Positions 1-7,075 of a DNA stretch of 15,871 bases are shown here, piece after piece (the first letter of the stretch is position 1; the number at the start of each line of letters is the position of its first letter). The stretch is from UBA6183 sp041302975 (lineage in GTDB: Bacteria > Bacteroidota > Bacteroidia > UKL13-3), in NCBI GenBank assembly GCA_041302975.1, contig JBFYQC010000012.1:1-15871 (forward strand), given 5' to 3'. The position numbers and the translations under genes were made by a program. Below the pieces are notes generated by a model. The model was given only the letters and a program-made list of their open reading frames with translations. It was not told where the DNA came from and searched no databases.

Positions 1-1404
1 CACTTCATGAGAAGGAATATAAAACTCCGCTGAAAGTTTAGATAACAAATCAAAAATTTCAGGCTGGGTCATATCGCCTTCAACCCTTACTCGGTAATGA
101 TCTACACATTCGGTAAATACAGAACCTGTAGGCCAAACCATGGTACCACGGTTACTAATCATTACTAATTTTTGGTTTGATGCCAAGTGTGGTTGAATTT
201 TTTCAGCAATTTCACTACCCAATAACTCACTTTCCACAAAGAAATCAACCCCTGCAATTGTTTTCACAGAGTTGTCAGGAGCCTTCATCATTTTTTGTTT
301 TGATGGAGCAATTGGCTTAGTGAATAAAGCTACACCTTCAACAGCTTCACGAGGTTTTGACAATTCAGGTTTTTTACCCAAGTTAGCAATAATCGCACCT
401 GCAAAAGCTTCTGTTCCTACAGATGGGATAGATTTATCACCAAAATCACCGGTATGTACGCCTTGCTCTAAGGTATAACGTAAAGCATTCTCAATATCGG
501 CTGCTTGTTTAACAAAACCTAAATAACGCAACATCATCAAACCACTTAATAACAATGAAGTTGGATTTGCAATGCCTTTACCTGTAATATCAGGCGCAGT
601 TCCGTGAACCGCTTCAAAAATCGAGATGTTATCACCCACGTTGGCTGAAGGAGCGAAACCTAATCCACCAACCAAACCAGCACATAAATCACTCATAATA
701 TCACCTTGTAAATTTGTAAGTACCACTACTTCAAATTCTTGAGGACGAGCAACTAACTTCATAGCCAAATCGTCAACGATAATATCATTCGACTTTATAT
801 CAGTGTATTCTGCAGCCACTCGCTGAAACGTTTCAAGGAACATCCCATCAGTAAGTTTCATAATGTTGGCTTTGTGGGCACAAGTAACTTTTGTAAATCC
901 TTCTTTACGAGCCATTTCAAAAGCAAAACGAATTACTTGCTCAGAACCAGGCCTTGAAATAATTCTGCGGCAAATCGCCACATCATTTGTATTTAAATGC
1001 TCAATTCCACCGTAAGTACCCTCGATATTCTCGCGAACAATAGTAATATCAATAGGAATACCGGCACGGCTAAATACTGTTTCAACACCCGGTAAACTTT
1101 GAAAATGCCTGCGATTTGCATAAGTGCTCCATGTTTTACGGGCTGTAACGTTAATACTTTTCATGCCCTTTCCTTTTGGGGTTTCCATTGGGCCTTTAAA
1201 CAATATACCATTACGTTCAACACTTTCTTTGGCAGGAGGAGTCATTCCTGTACCAAAACCTTGTTCAAAATAGGTTTTGCCCATTTCAATAAACTCATAA
1301 TCGAGTGTAACTTTTGCAGCATCAAAAATACGCAATACAGCGTCCATAATTTCTGGACCGATTCCATCGCCTTTGGCTACAGATATTTTTATTGGTTGTG
1401 TCAT
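1..1404 (-). CDS. icd: Isocitrate dehydrogenase, Thermus/Rickettsia-type long form (3' end cut by window edge)
   Basis: It oxidatively decarboxylates isocitrate to 2-oxoglutarate in the TCA cycle, in the cytoplasm. 468 codons are visible; the stop lies beyond base 1. The N-terminus has the family signature GDGIGPEIMDA, then KSINVTARKTW and VRENIEGTYGGIEH for substrate binding. AHKANIMK carries the likely catalytic Lys178, and GDIMSDL carries the metal-binding Asp. A C-terminal extension of about 130 residues (VDFFVESELL, MISNRGTMVWP, VDHYRVRVEGD) is typical of the long T. thermophilus-like enzymes (about 480-500 aa), so only a few residues are missing. The cofactor loop reads HGTAPDITG (His267 to Gly275). 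The Asp272-Ile273 pair resembles NAD-using isopropylmalate dehydrogenases rather than the Lys-Tyr of NADP enzymes, so NAD+ use is inferred. The ATG start at 1404 leaves a short leader behind a good candidate promoter. The family call is firm; the cofactor call is tentative. Confidence 0.95.
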   Translation of the reverse strand, partial: MTQPIKISVAKGDGIGPEIMDAVLRIFDAAKVTLDYEFIEMGKTYFEQGFGTGMTPPAKESVERNGILFKGPMETPKGKGMKSINVTARKTWSTYANRRHFQSLPGVETVFSRAGIPIDITIVRENIEGTYGGIEHLNTNDVAICRRIISRPGSEQVIRFAFEMARKEGFTKVTCAHKANIMKLTDGMFLETFQRVAAEYTDIKSNDIIVDDLAMKLVARPQEFEVVVLTNLQGDIMSDLCAGLVGGLGFAPSANVGDNISIFEAVHGTAPDITGKGIANPTSLLLSGLMMLRYLGFVKQAADIENALRYTLEQGVHTGDFGDKSIPSVGTEAFAGAIIANLGKKPELSKPREAVEGVALFTKPIAPSKQKMMKAPDNSVKTIAGVDFFVESELLGSEIAEKIQPHLASNQKLVMISNRGTMVWPTGSVFTECVDHYRVRVEGDMTQPEIFDLLSKLSAEFYIPSHEV

Positions 1405-1441
1405 TGTTTAATAAGGTTTTAAAGCCAATTTTAAAGTGTCG

Positions 1442-1473
1442 CAAATATTGATTTTACCAATTAATAAAACAAA
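1442..1473 (-). promoter_or_regulatory. Candidate Bacteroidota-type promoter of the isocitrate dehydrogenase gene
   Basis: Read on the minus strand, a TTTG (bases 1470-1473) is followed by 20 bases and then AATATTTG (bases 1442-1449). This matches the Bacteroidota -33/-7 pattern TTTG, 19-21 bases, TAnnTTTG with one mismatch in the -7 element. Transcription would start near 1436, giving a leader of roughly 30 bases before the ATG at 1404. The assignment rests on pattern and position only. Confidence 0.5.
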
Positions 1474-1595
1474 CCTTTTATTGCTAAATTAAAATCTGAG
1501 TTTATCAAGCAAATTATTAATACTCTGATTAATTGAAGGCAATGAAACAACGCTTTGGCAAATGCGTTAAAATGTATAGTTTGCTAAGGTTTATC

Positions 1596-2225
1596 ATGAC
1601 ATTAAATCACATACAACAGTTAATTGCTAAAGGCGAAAACGATACACTCGACTTTAAAAAGACAATTTCGAGCGCGAGTAAAATTGCCAAAACCATGAGC
1701 TCGTTTGCAAACCACAAAGGTGGAAGGCTGTTGGTTGGTGTTAATGATAATGGCACAATTAGCGGTGTAAGAAGCGAAGATGAAAAATACATGCTTGATT
1801 TAGCAGCACAATTTTATTGTAAACCAGAAATTGAATTGGAAATTATTGAATGGGAATTTGGCAATAGAACCGTTATTGAATGTATTGTACCTGAAGGTAC
1901 CAACAAACCTTATTATGCAAAAGACGAAGACGGAAAATGGTGGGTGCACATCAGGGTTAAAGACAAGAGCTTATTGGCAAGTAAAGTTGTTGTTGATGTA
2001 TTAAAACGTGCTACAAATCCTAAAGACACATTGATAAAATACAGCAAACATGAAGAAGGGCTGCTTCAATATTTGGATAAAAACGATAAAATTACCACCA
2101 AACAACTTTGCAAGTTGTTAAATATATCACGTTGGCGCGCGCAAAAAATGTTAATTAACTTAGTAAGTGCAGGAGTAATCAGAAACCATACCACGGAAAA
2201 AGAAGAATATTTTACTTTAAGTTAA
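1596..2225 (+). CDS. AlbA_2 (Schlafen-type) putative ATP-binding protein with C-terminal winged helix
   Basis: A 209-residue cytoplasmic protein when started at the ATG at 1596. An in-frame ATG at 1533 would add 21 residues that do not look like the family. AAGG about 8 bases upstream and alignment of the Schlafen domain favour 1596. Residues about 5-135 form an AlbA_2 domain, with TLDFKK (17-22) and the hallmark FANHKGGRLLVGVNDNG (37-53). PEGTNKPYYAKDEDGKWWVHIRV follows near 99-121. Residues about 150-208 look like a winged helix-turn-helix (TTKQLCKLLNISRWRAQKML, then a wing). Such proteins are usually annotated as ATP-binding or transcriptional regulators, and some Schlafen relatives act on RNA or DNA. 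The actual role is unknown. It stands alone and diverges from the isocitrate dehydrogenase gene. Confidence 0.85.
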   Translation: MTLNHIQQLIAKGENDTLDFKKTISSASKIAKTMSSFANHKGGRLLVGVNDNGTISGVRSEDEKYMLDLAAQFYCKPEIELEIIEWEFGNRTVIECIVPEGTNKPYYAKDEDGKWWVHIRVKDKSLLASKVVVDVLKRATNPKDTLIKYSKHEEGLLQYLDKNDKITTKQLCKLLNISRWRAQKMLINLVSAGVIRNHTTEKEEYFTLS

Positions 2226-2239
2226 CCCTGACGATTTAT

Positions 2240-2653
2240 TTAATTATCCTTCACTTTAACTATACTTAAACTAATGGCCACCCAAAAAATAGTTGGCAAA
2301 ATACACCATATCAATCCATGCAGCCAGAAACCATCAAAATTATAAACAACGGCAGCAGCAGGATTTTCTGTTTGATATAGTATAGGAACAATTAATCCAA
2401 CATCCATAGGCTGTCCTTCAGGTCCTAAAATAGTAACCAAACTATCATTGGCATAAAACTGAATTTCAGCACTAATTGTACTACCAAAATCACTTTTGTT
2501 AATGCCATGCATGTAGTTGGTAGTTACAATACCTTCAGTTATTACCGCGTCCTTTGTTGATTGAATTTTTATGATGTAATAAGTTCCGAATATCGCTAAC
2601 AAGCCACTTAAAAAAATGGCGGTTTTATACAAATTATTTTTAACCGTAATCAA
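2240..2653 (-). CDS. Small two-helix membrane protein, DUF3592-like, probable TTG start
   Basis: 137 residues with a membrane helix near residues 9-28 and another near 108-132. Between them lies a soluble beta-rich loop. The ending VGLIVPILYQTENPAAAVVYN resembles DUF3592 proteins, where a glycine-valine and a Tyr-x-x-x-Asn-Pro motif precede the last helix. The function of that family is unknown. The only plausible start is TTG at 2653, because the next in-frame Met is residue 48 and would remove the first helix, and an in-frame stop lies at 2678-2680. The TTG overlaps the apaG stop as TTGA, suggesting translation coupled to apaG; no clear Shine-Dalgarno sequence is visible. The gene ends 14 bases from the convergent AlbA_2 gene. 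The family assignment is moderately confident. Confidence 0.75.
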   Translation of the reverse strand: MITVKNNLYKTAIFLSGLLAIFGTYYIIKIQSTKDAVITEGIVTTNYMHGINKSDFGSTISAEIQFYANDSLVTILGPEGQPMDVGLIVPILYQTENPAAAVVYNFDGFWLHGLIWCILPTIFWVAISLSIVKVKDN

Positions 2654-3027
2654 TTGTTGCGAAATGGTGCTACTAAATTAAACTTGGGTATAGCTACCTT
2701 AAATTGTTTACCGTCCAGCTGTCGTTCCATCAAATACGTTCCGTGCATAGCACCCATGTCTGATTGTATTACACAGCCCGAAACATATTGGTGCGACTCG
2801 CCCGGCTCCAATACAGGTTGAACTCCAACAACACCTTCTCCTTCCACTTCGTTCTTTGCCACATTTAAATCGTTTATATACCAATGCCTGCGCAACAATT
2901 TGATGGTGTAATCACCTTTATTGTGTATGGTAATGCGGTAGGCAAAAACATGGTCTTTGTCTGATTGGTTCTCCTGATAGGCAACCTCCACAGTTATTTT
3001 TACATCGTTGGTTATTGCTGTTGGCAT
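2650..3027 (-). CDS. apaG: ApaG domain protein
   Basis: 125 residues, close to the normal ApaG length of about 125-130. The family features are all present: an N-terminal VKITVEVAYQENQS strand region, YRITIHNKGDYTIKLLRRHW, the glycine-rich VEGEGVVGVQPVLEPGESHQY, and the C-terminal SGCVIQSDMGAMHGTYLM. ApaG has a fibronectin type III-like fold. In Salmonella, apaG mutants show altered cobalt resistance and magnesium efflux, hence the usual name Co2+/Mg2+ efflux protein. The biochemical role in Bacteroidota is unsettled. The ATG start is at 3027. It is the first gene of a two-gene unit with the DUF3592-like membrane protein, whose start overlaps its TGA stop. Confidence 0.95.
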   Translation of the reverse strand: MPTAITNDVKITVEVAYQENQSDKDHVFAYRITIHNKGDYTIKLLRRHWYINDLNVAKNEVEGEGVVGVQPVLEPGESHQYVSGCVIQSDMGAMHGTYLMERQLDGKQFKVAIPKFNLVAPFRNN

Positions 3028-3083
3028 AATTGTAAATAGAACATACGAATTAATGAAAAGTTGCGACTAAAACAAACCTTTAT

Positions 3084-3093
3084 AGTCATGACT
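3084..3093. repeat. 10-base perfect palindrome between divergent apaG and metallophosphoesterase genes
   Basis: AGTCATGACT is self-complementary and sits in the 177-base region between the two divergent genes. I found no convincing promoter pair in this region for either gene. A palindrome of this length is expected about fifteen times by chance in a window this size, so an operator role is only a possibility. Confidence 0.2.
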
Positions 3094-3204
3094 TGTGTTT
3101 ATTTTACAAATTGGTGATTGGCTGTTCGCAATCACTTCATTATTGCTTAACATTCACATCACATTGCGGGTTAAAATTTGTGTAACCAAATAATCAGCGC
3201 GTAA

Positions 3205-4050
3205 ATGAATAAACGCAACATAAAGGTGGCAGTAATTTCTGATGTACATTTAGGTACATATGGTTGCCACGCAAAAGCGGTTAACCGCTACTTAAAATCA
3301 ATAAATCCTGAAATTTTAGTATTAAACGGTGATATCATAGACATCTGGCAGTTTAGTAAACGTTATTGGCCTGATAGTCATATGAAAGTGGTACAACGCA
3401 TTTTTAAAATGATGGCCAGCGGAACAAAAGTGTATTATTTAACTGGAAACCATGATGAAATGCTCAGAAAATTTACAGACTTCCGATTGGGGAAGTTAGA
3501 GCTACTAGATAAACTAGTACTAGACTTAGATGGCAAAAAAGCCTGGATTTTTCATGGTGATGTGTTTGATATTAGCATGAAACACAGCAAATGGTTAGCC
3601 AAGCTTGGTGCTATTGGTTATGATACTTTAATTGTATTAAACAGCATGGTTAATTGGGTTTCACAAAAAATGGGAAGAGGGAAAGTATCGTTTAGTAAAC
3701 GGATTAAAAATAGTGTTAAACAAGCCATTAAGTTTATAGATGATTTTGAAGAGACCGCAACTAGTATTGCAATTGAAAATGGTTACGATTATGTGTTGTG
3801 TGGCCATATACATCAACCAGCCATACGTAATATTAAAACAGAGAATGGAGAAACGCTTTATTTAAACAGTGGTGATTGGGTTGAAAATTTAACTGCCCTT
3901 GAATACGCAGATAAAAAGTGGAACTTATACCATTACAAAGACGAATTTGGTGATGAAGACTTATATGAAGAAGACGAATTAAATGTTAAACTTCCTGACA
4001 TGGAATCGCTTTACCAAGACATTATTAAATCTGCAGTTGCTGTTGCTTAA
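3205..4050 (+). CDS. LpxH-like calcineurin-type metallophosphoesterase
   Basis: 281 residues with all five metallophosphoesterase blocks: SDVHLG (12-17), NGDIIDIW (41-48), GNHDE (81-85), HGD (117-119) and GHIHQP (200-205). Together they supply the Asp, His and Asn ligands for two metal ions. Sequence and length fit the family annotated as UDP-2,3-diacylglucosamine diphosphatase, which makes lipid X in lipid A synthesis. Bacteroidota often carry several such paralogues, so this copy need not be the lipid A enzyme; I therefore give no gene symbol. The C-terminus holds an acidic stretch (residues 246-259). Its stop codon overlaps the next gene's ATG by one base (TAATG), so the two are co-translated and probably act in the same envelope pathway. 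Confidence 0.85.
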   Translation: MNKRNIKVAVISDVHLGTYGCHAKAVNRYLKSINPEILVLNGDIIDIWQFSKRYWPDSHMKVVQRIFKMMASGTKVYYLTGNHDEMLRKFTDFRLGKLELLDKLVLDLDGKKAWIFHGDVFDISMKHSKWLAKLGAIGYDTLIVLNSMVNWVSQKMGRGKVSFSKRIKNSVKQAIKFIDDFEETATSIAIENGYDYVLCGHIHQPAIRNIKTENGETLYLNSGDWVENLTALEYADKKWNLYHYKDEFGDEDLYEEDELNVKLPDMESLYQDIIKSAVAVA

Positions 4051-5078
4051 TGAAAATTTTATACGCAATACAAGGTACAGGCAATGGCCATATTAGCAGA
4101 GCACGTGAGATAATACCTCATCTATTAAATTATGGTCAGTTAGATGTTTTAGTGAGTGGCCGACAAACAGAAATTCAATTACCTTATCTAATCAAATACA
4201 AAAAACCAGGTATTGGTTATACTTTTGGCAAACAGGGTGGTATTGATTTTGTTGATAGTATAAAACACTTAAAACCAATTAATTTTTTATCAGACTTATT
4301 AAGCTTTCCTGTAAATGATTATGATTTAATTATTAATGATTTTGAACCAATAACTGCTTGGGCTTGTAAACTAAAAAATAAACCTTGCGTTGCATTAAGT
4401 CATCAATCTGCATTTTTATCTAAGCACACACCAAGACCAATAAAACAGAATAAAATTAGTGAGCGCATATTAAAATATTACGCTCCTACTTCATACAAAA
4501 TAGGTTTCCATTTTAAACCTTATGATTCATTTATTCACACACCTATTATTCGTAAAGAAGTGAGGATGCTTGAACCAGAAAATAAAGGACATTTTACGGT
4601 TTACTTGCCAGCACATGCTGATGAAGTTTTAATGCCACATTTGATGCGAATTAATGATGTAAAATGGCACGTGTTTAGTAAACACAGTAAAACAACTTAC
4701 TCAAAAAGTAATGTTACTATCAAGCCTATTATTAACGATGACTTTTTACATAGTTTAGCATCAAGTGATGGCTTGGTAACTGCTGGTGGCTTTGAGAGTC
4801 CGGCAGAGGCAATTTATCTGCGCAAGAAAGTATTATCAATACCTATGTTAAACCAATACGAGCAAACATGTAATGCCGAAGCTCTCCGCCAAATGGGCGT
4901 ATCAGTAATTAAACAAATTGATGAGACATTTACAGGAAGATTAAAAAGCTGGATCAATTTCGGACATCCTGTATCGATAAACTACCCTGATGAAACAGCT
5001 AAAATTATACAACAGTTGATTGCAGACTACGCATTTGTAGAAACCACAATAAACAAAGATTACAACCTAATTACCTAG
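4050..5078 (+). CDS. MurG-like glycosyltransferase, TIGR00661/MJ1255 type
   Basis: 342 residues with a GT-B fold signature. The N-terminal IQGTGNGHISRA (7-18) is the glycine-rich acceptor loop typical of MurG-like and TIGR00661 proteins. The C-terminal GGFESPAEAIYLRKKVLSIP (247-265), followed by QYEQTCNAEALRQMGV, is the nucleotide-sugar binding region. LSHQSAF (117-122) is also characteristic. No membrane segment is evident, so it is cytoplasmic or peripheral. Sugar donor and acceptor are unknown; coupling to the LpxH-like phosphoesterase suggests a glycolipid or envelope substrate (inference). The ATG at 4050 overlaps the previous stop. The 3' end overlaps the convergent gene by 12 bases, and no hairpin terminator is visible between them. 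Confidence 0.88.
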   Translation: MKILYAIQGTGNGHISRAREIIPHLLNYGQLDVLVSGRQTEIQLPYLIKYKKPGIGYTFGKQGGIDFVDSIKHLKPINFLSDLLSFPVNDYDLIINDFEPITAWACKLKNKPCVALSHQSAFLSKHTPRPIKQNKISERILKYYAPTSYKIGFHFKPYDSFIHTPIIRKEVRMLEPENKGHFTVYLPAHADEVLMPHLMRINDVKWHVFSKHSKTTYSKSNVTIKPIINDDFLHSLASSDGLVTAGGFESPAEAIYLRKKVLSIPMLNQYEQTCNAEALRQMGVSVIKQIDETFTGRLKSWINFGHPVSINYPDETAKIIQQLIADYAFVETTINKDYNLIT

Positions 5079-7025
5079 TTTAGTAATAGATAAAAGAATG
5101 ATATACAAATCCTTTTCAACAGAATAGTTTTTAGCATACATAAAATTAAGTTTATTGGCTGTCCCAGGTTCAACATGGTTATTCCATTTAATTACTGGAG
5201 ATAACACCCCTTGTTTAATTTTAGGTAAAGTGTTCTGGTTTGATGACTGTGTATAACCAACCCAAGTTTTTTGTCCGAAAAACACCTCCAATAAATTATT
5301 TAAAAACTTTAGACGATGCCTAACAATAACTAATAGTAGTGGAGTAAATATTGTAAAAATTAAAGCAAAAAACAAGTCTAATAACCTTTTATTTCGTTGA
5401 TGCTGAGGCTCACTAAGGGCCATGCTTATATCTAAGGCATAAAAATCGCCTGCACTATTTTTGCTATTTGAACCAATGATAAATGAACTCTCTTCAGGTA
5501 CGATTTTATATTGCACACCAGGTAGGGTAACACCACTCATCCATTGTATAATTTGGGTAGCTGAAATATCTTTGGAACAAAAGATAATTTCCTCGGCATT
5601 AAAAACCTGCACGATGTCTGTTAGTCGCGAAACATCACCCAAGTAATCATCACTTTGTTCTTTTTCATTACCAACAGTTATATAGCCAGCAACCTTACAA
5701 TTGGCTTTTGATTTGTTTAATAGATCTTGCACACGAGCAGCTTCATTTTGACTACCTACAATTATAGTTGTAGTGTCATAAGCCATAGCTAAATCTATTT
5801 TTTTAAACTTGGCTATGTATAATACCAAACGGTTTAAATAGGCGCCAATTAGAGCCCACACAAATCCCAGCATGATAATAGCTCTCGAAAAACGGTAGCT
5901 TTCTGGAGCAAATGCATATACTAAACTTATACCTATCAAGCCAAATAGAATACCTTTTACAACCGCTGTTATAGAGCGAGGTTTTTCGTAAGCACCCGCA
6001 AGGTATAAACCAAACACCCAAAGCATAGTATACATGCTGGCATTAACCAGCATAAACTCTAGGGGGTAAGAGCCTCCTTCAACGAATTTATGGTTACGCT
6101 CCCAGTATAATTTTATCAAATAAATACCCGCATACATAGATGTTGCGTCCATAAGCATGAGGTGGGTAGTTTGCAAAAATCTAGCAACTAAGGAGATGCT
6201 TGCACGAATGTAAATAGCAAAACTTATCAGGAAACTAAAAAGTTTTGCATGTTTATTACTATAGTGTTTTTGAGCAAAAATAATCATAGCCCTATAAAAC
6301 ACAAAGACGTAATTTACACTGGTTTTCTTGGTGCTTTCACCTTTGTAATGTATAATGGTGGTATTGGGGAAATAGTAATTTTTATACCCGCCTTGTGTTA
6401 TGCGGTATGACAAATCAATATCTTCTCCGTACATAAAATAATCTTCGTCTAATAAGCCAATTTTATCTAAAGTAGTTTTACGTATAAACATAAAAGCACC
6501 GGATAAAACCTCCACTTCATGCACTTCATCATTACTTAAAAAACCTAAGTGGTATTTACCAAATATTTTTGATTTAGAAAAAACAGACGCAAAGCCAAAC
6601 ATTTTGTAAAATGCTACTTTGGGCGTTGGTAAACTGCGTTTTGATTCAGGTAAAAACTTGCCTTTACCGTCAATCATTTTAACCCCTAATGCACCTGCAT
6701 CTTGGTGCGATTCCATAAACTCAATACAGCTGGTAAAACAGTCTTCCTCAACAACGGTATCAGGGTTTAACAACAGCACATATTTACCTTTAGCTTGTTT
6801 AATAGCCTGATTATTGGCTACACTAAAACCAGTATTTGATTTGTTTTCTATAACAATGGTTTGAGGAAACTTTCTGCGTACCATTTCACAGCTGCCATCT
6901 GCTGAGTTATTATCAACTACAAACACTTCTCCTTCAACACTGCGCATTGCTTTATAAACGCTATGCAATGCCTGCTCTAGAAAGTACTTTACGTTGTAGT
7001 TAACAATAATTACAGATAACTGCAT
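5067..7025 (-). CDS. GT2 glycosyltransferase fused to a WcaJ-like module with a degenerate phosphoglycosyl-transferase domain
   Basis: 652 residues. Residues 1-about 245 form an intact rhamnosyltransferase-like GT2: VIIVNYN (5-11), VDNNSADGS (37-45), NTGFSVANN (64-72), LLNPDT (85-90), and GEDIDLSYR (200-208) as catalytic base region. Membrane helices follow near 261-281, 325-345, 355-372 and 380-402. A Rossmann-like segment lies near 418-500 (IIVGSQNEAARV, VAGYITVG). Residues 546-652 correspond to the bacterial sugar transferase domain of undecaprenyl-phosphate sugar phosphotransferases: NKRLLDLFFALI, a membrane re-entrant helix, LPKIKQGVLSP and YAKNYSVEKDL. The usual RxG/KFRSM section of roughly 50 or more residues is missing. 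The catalytic LDELPQLWNV region reads LKFLNNLLEV, with Lys573-Phe574 in place of Asp-Glu. The GT2 half is probably active and the PGT half probably not. It is the last gene of the operon. Confidence 0.85.
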   Translation of the reverse strand: MQLSVIIVNYNVKYFLEQALHSVYKAMRSVEGEVFVVDNNSADGSCEMVRRKFPQTIVIENKSNTGFSVANNQAIKQAKGKYVLLLNPDTVVEEDCFTSCIEFMESHQDAGALGVKMIDGKGKFLPESKRSLPTPKVAFYKMFGFASVFSKSKIFGKYHLGFLSNDEVHEVEVLSGAFMFIRKTTLDKIGLLDEDYFMYGEDIDLSYRITQGGYKNYYFPNTTIIHYKGESTKKTSVNYVFVFYRAMIIFAQKHYSNKHAKLFSFLISFAIYIRASISLVARFLQTTHLMLMDATSMYAGIYLIKLYWERNHKFVEGGSYPLEFMLVNASMYTMLWVFGLYLAGAYEKPRSITAVVKGILFGLIGISLVYAFAPESYRFSRAIIMLGFVWALIGAYLNRLVLYIAKFKKIDLAMAYDTTTIIVGSQNEAARVQDLLNKSKANCKVAGYITVGNEKEQSDDYLGDVSRLTDIVQVFNAEEIIFCSKDISATQIIQWMSGVTLPGVQYKIVPEESSFIIGSNSKNSAGDFYALDISMALSEPQHQRNKRLLDLFFALIFTIFTPLLLVIVRHRLKFLNNLLEVFFGQKTWVGYTQSSNQNTLPKIKQGVLSPVIKWNNHVEPGTANKLNFMYAKNYSVEKDLYIILLSITKLGN

Positions 7026-7054
7026 GTTTGTTTTTTAAACTGTTTAATTTAAAC

Positions 7055-7067
7055 GTTGCAAAGCAAC
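7055..7067 (-). repeat. Small inverted repeat in the gap before the last operon gene
   Basis: GTTGC, three bases, GCAAC forms a 5-base stem in the 50-base gap between the GT-C/TPR and GT2/PGT-like genes. Next to it, at 7042-7054, is a second quasi-palindrome (GTTTAA, T, TTAAAC on the plus strand). No T-run follows on the minus strand, so a strong terminator is unlikely. It could be an mRNA-processing or attenuation site, or chance in AT-rich sequence. Confidence 0.25.
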
Positions 7068-7075
7068 ATTTGGTA

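Noticed and set aside
1099..1422. 107-codon plus-strand frame opposite isocitrate dehydrogenase
   Set aside because: The opposite strand carries a conserved enzyme, and this frame shows no family features.
1533..1595. Upstream ATG giving a 21-residue N-terminal extension of the AlbA_2 protein
   Set aside because: The extension does not resemble the family, which starts close to the ATG at 1596, and AAGG is well placed before 1596.
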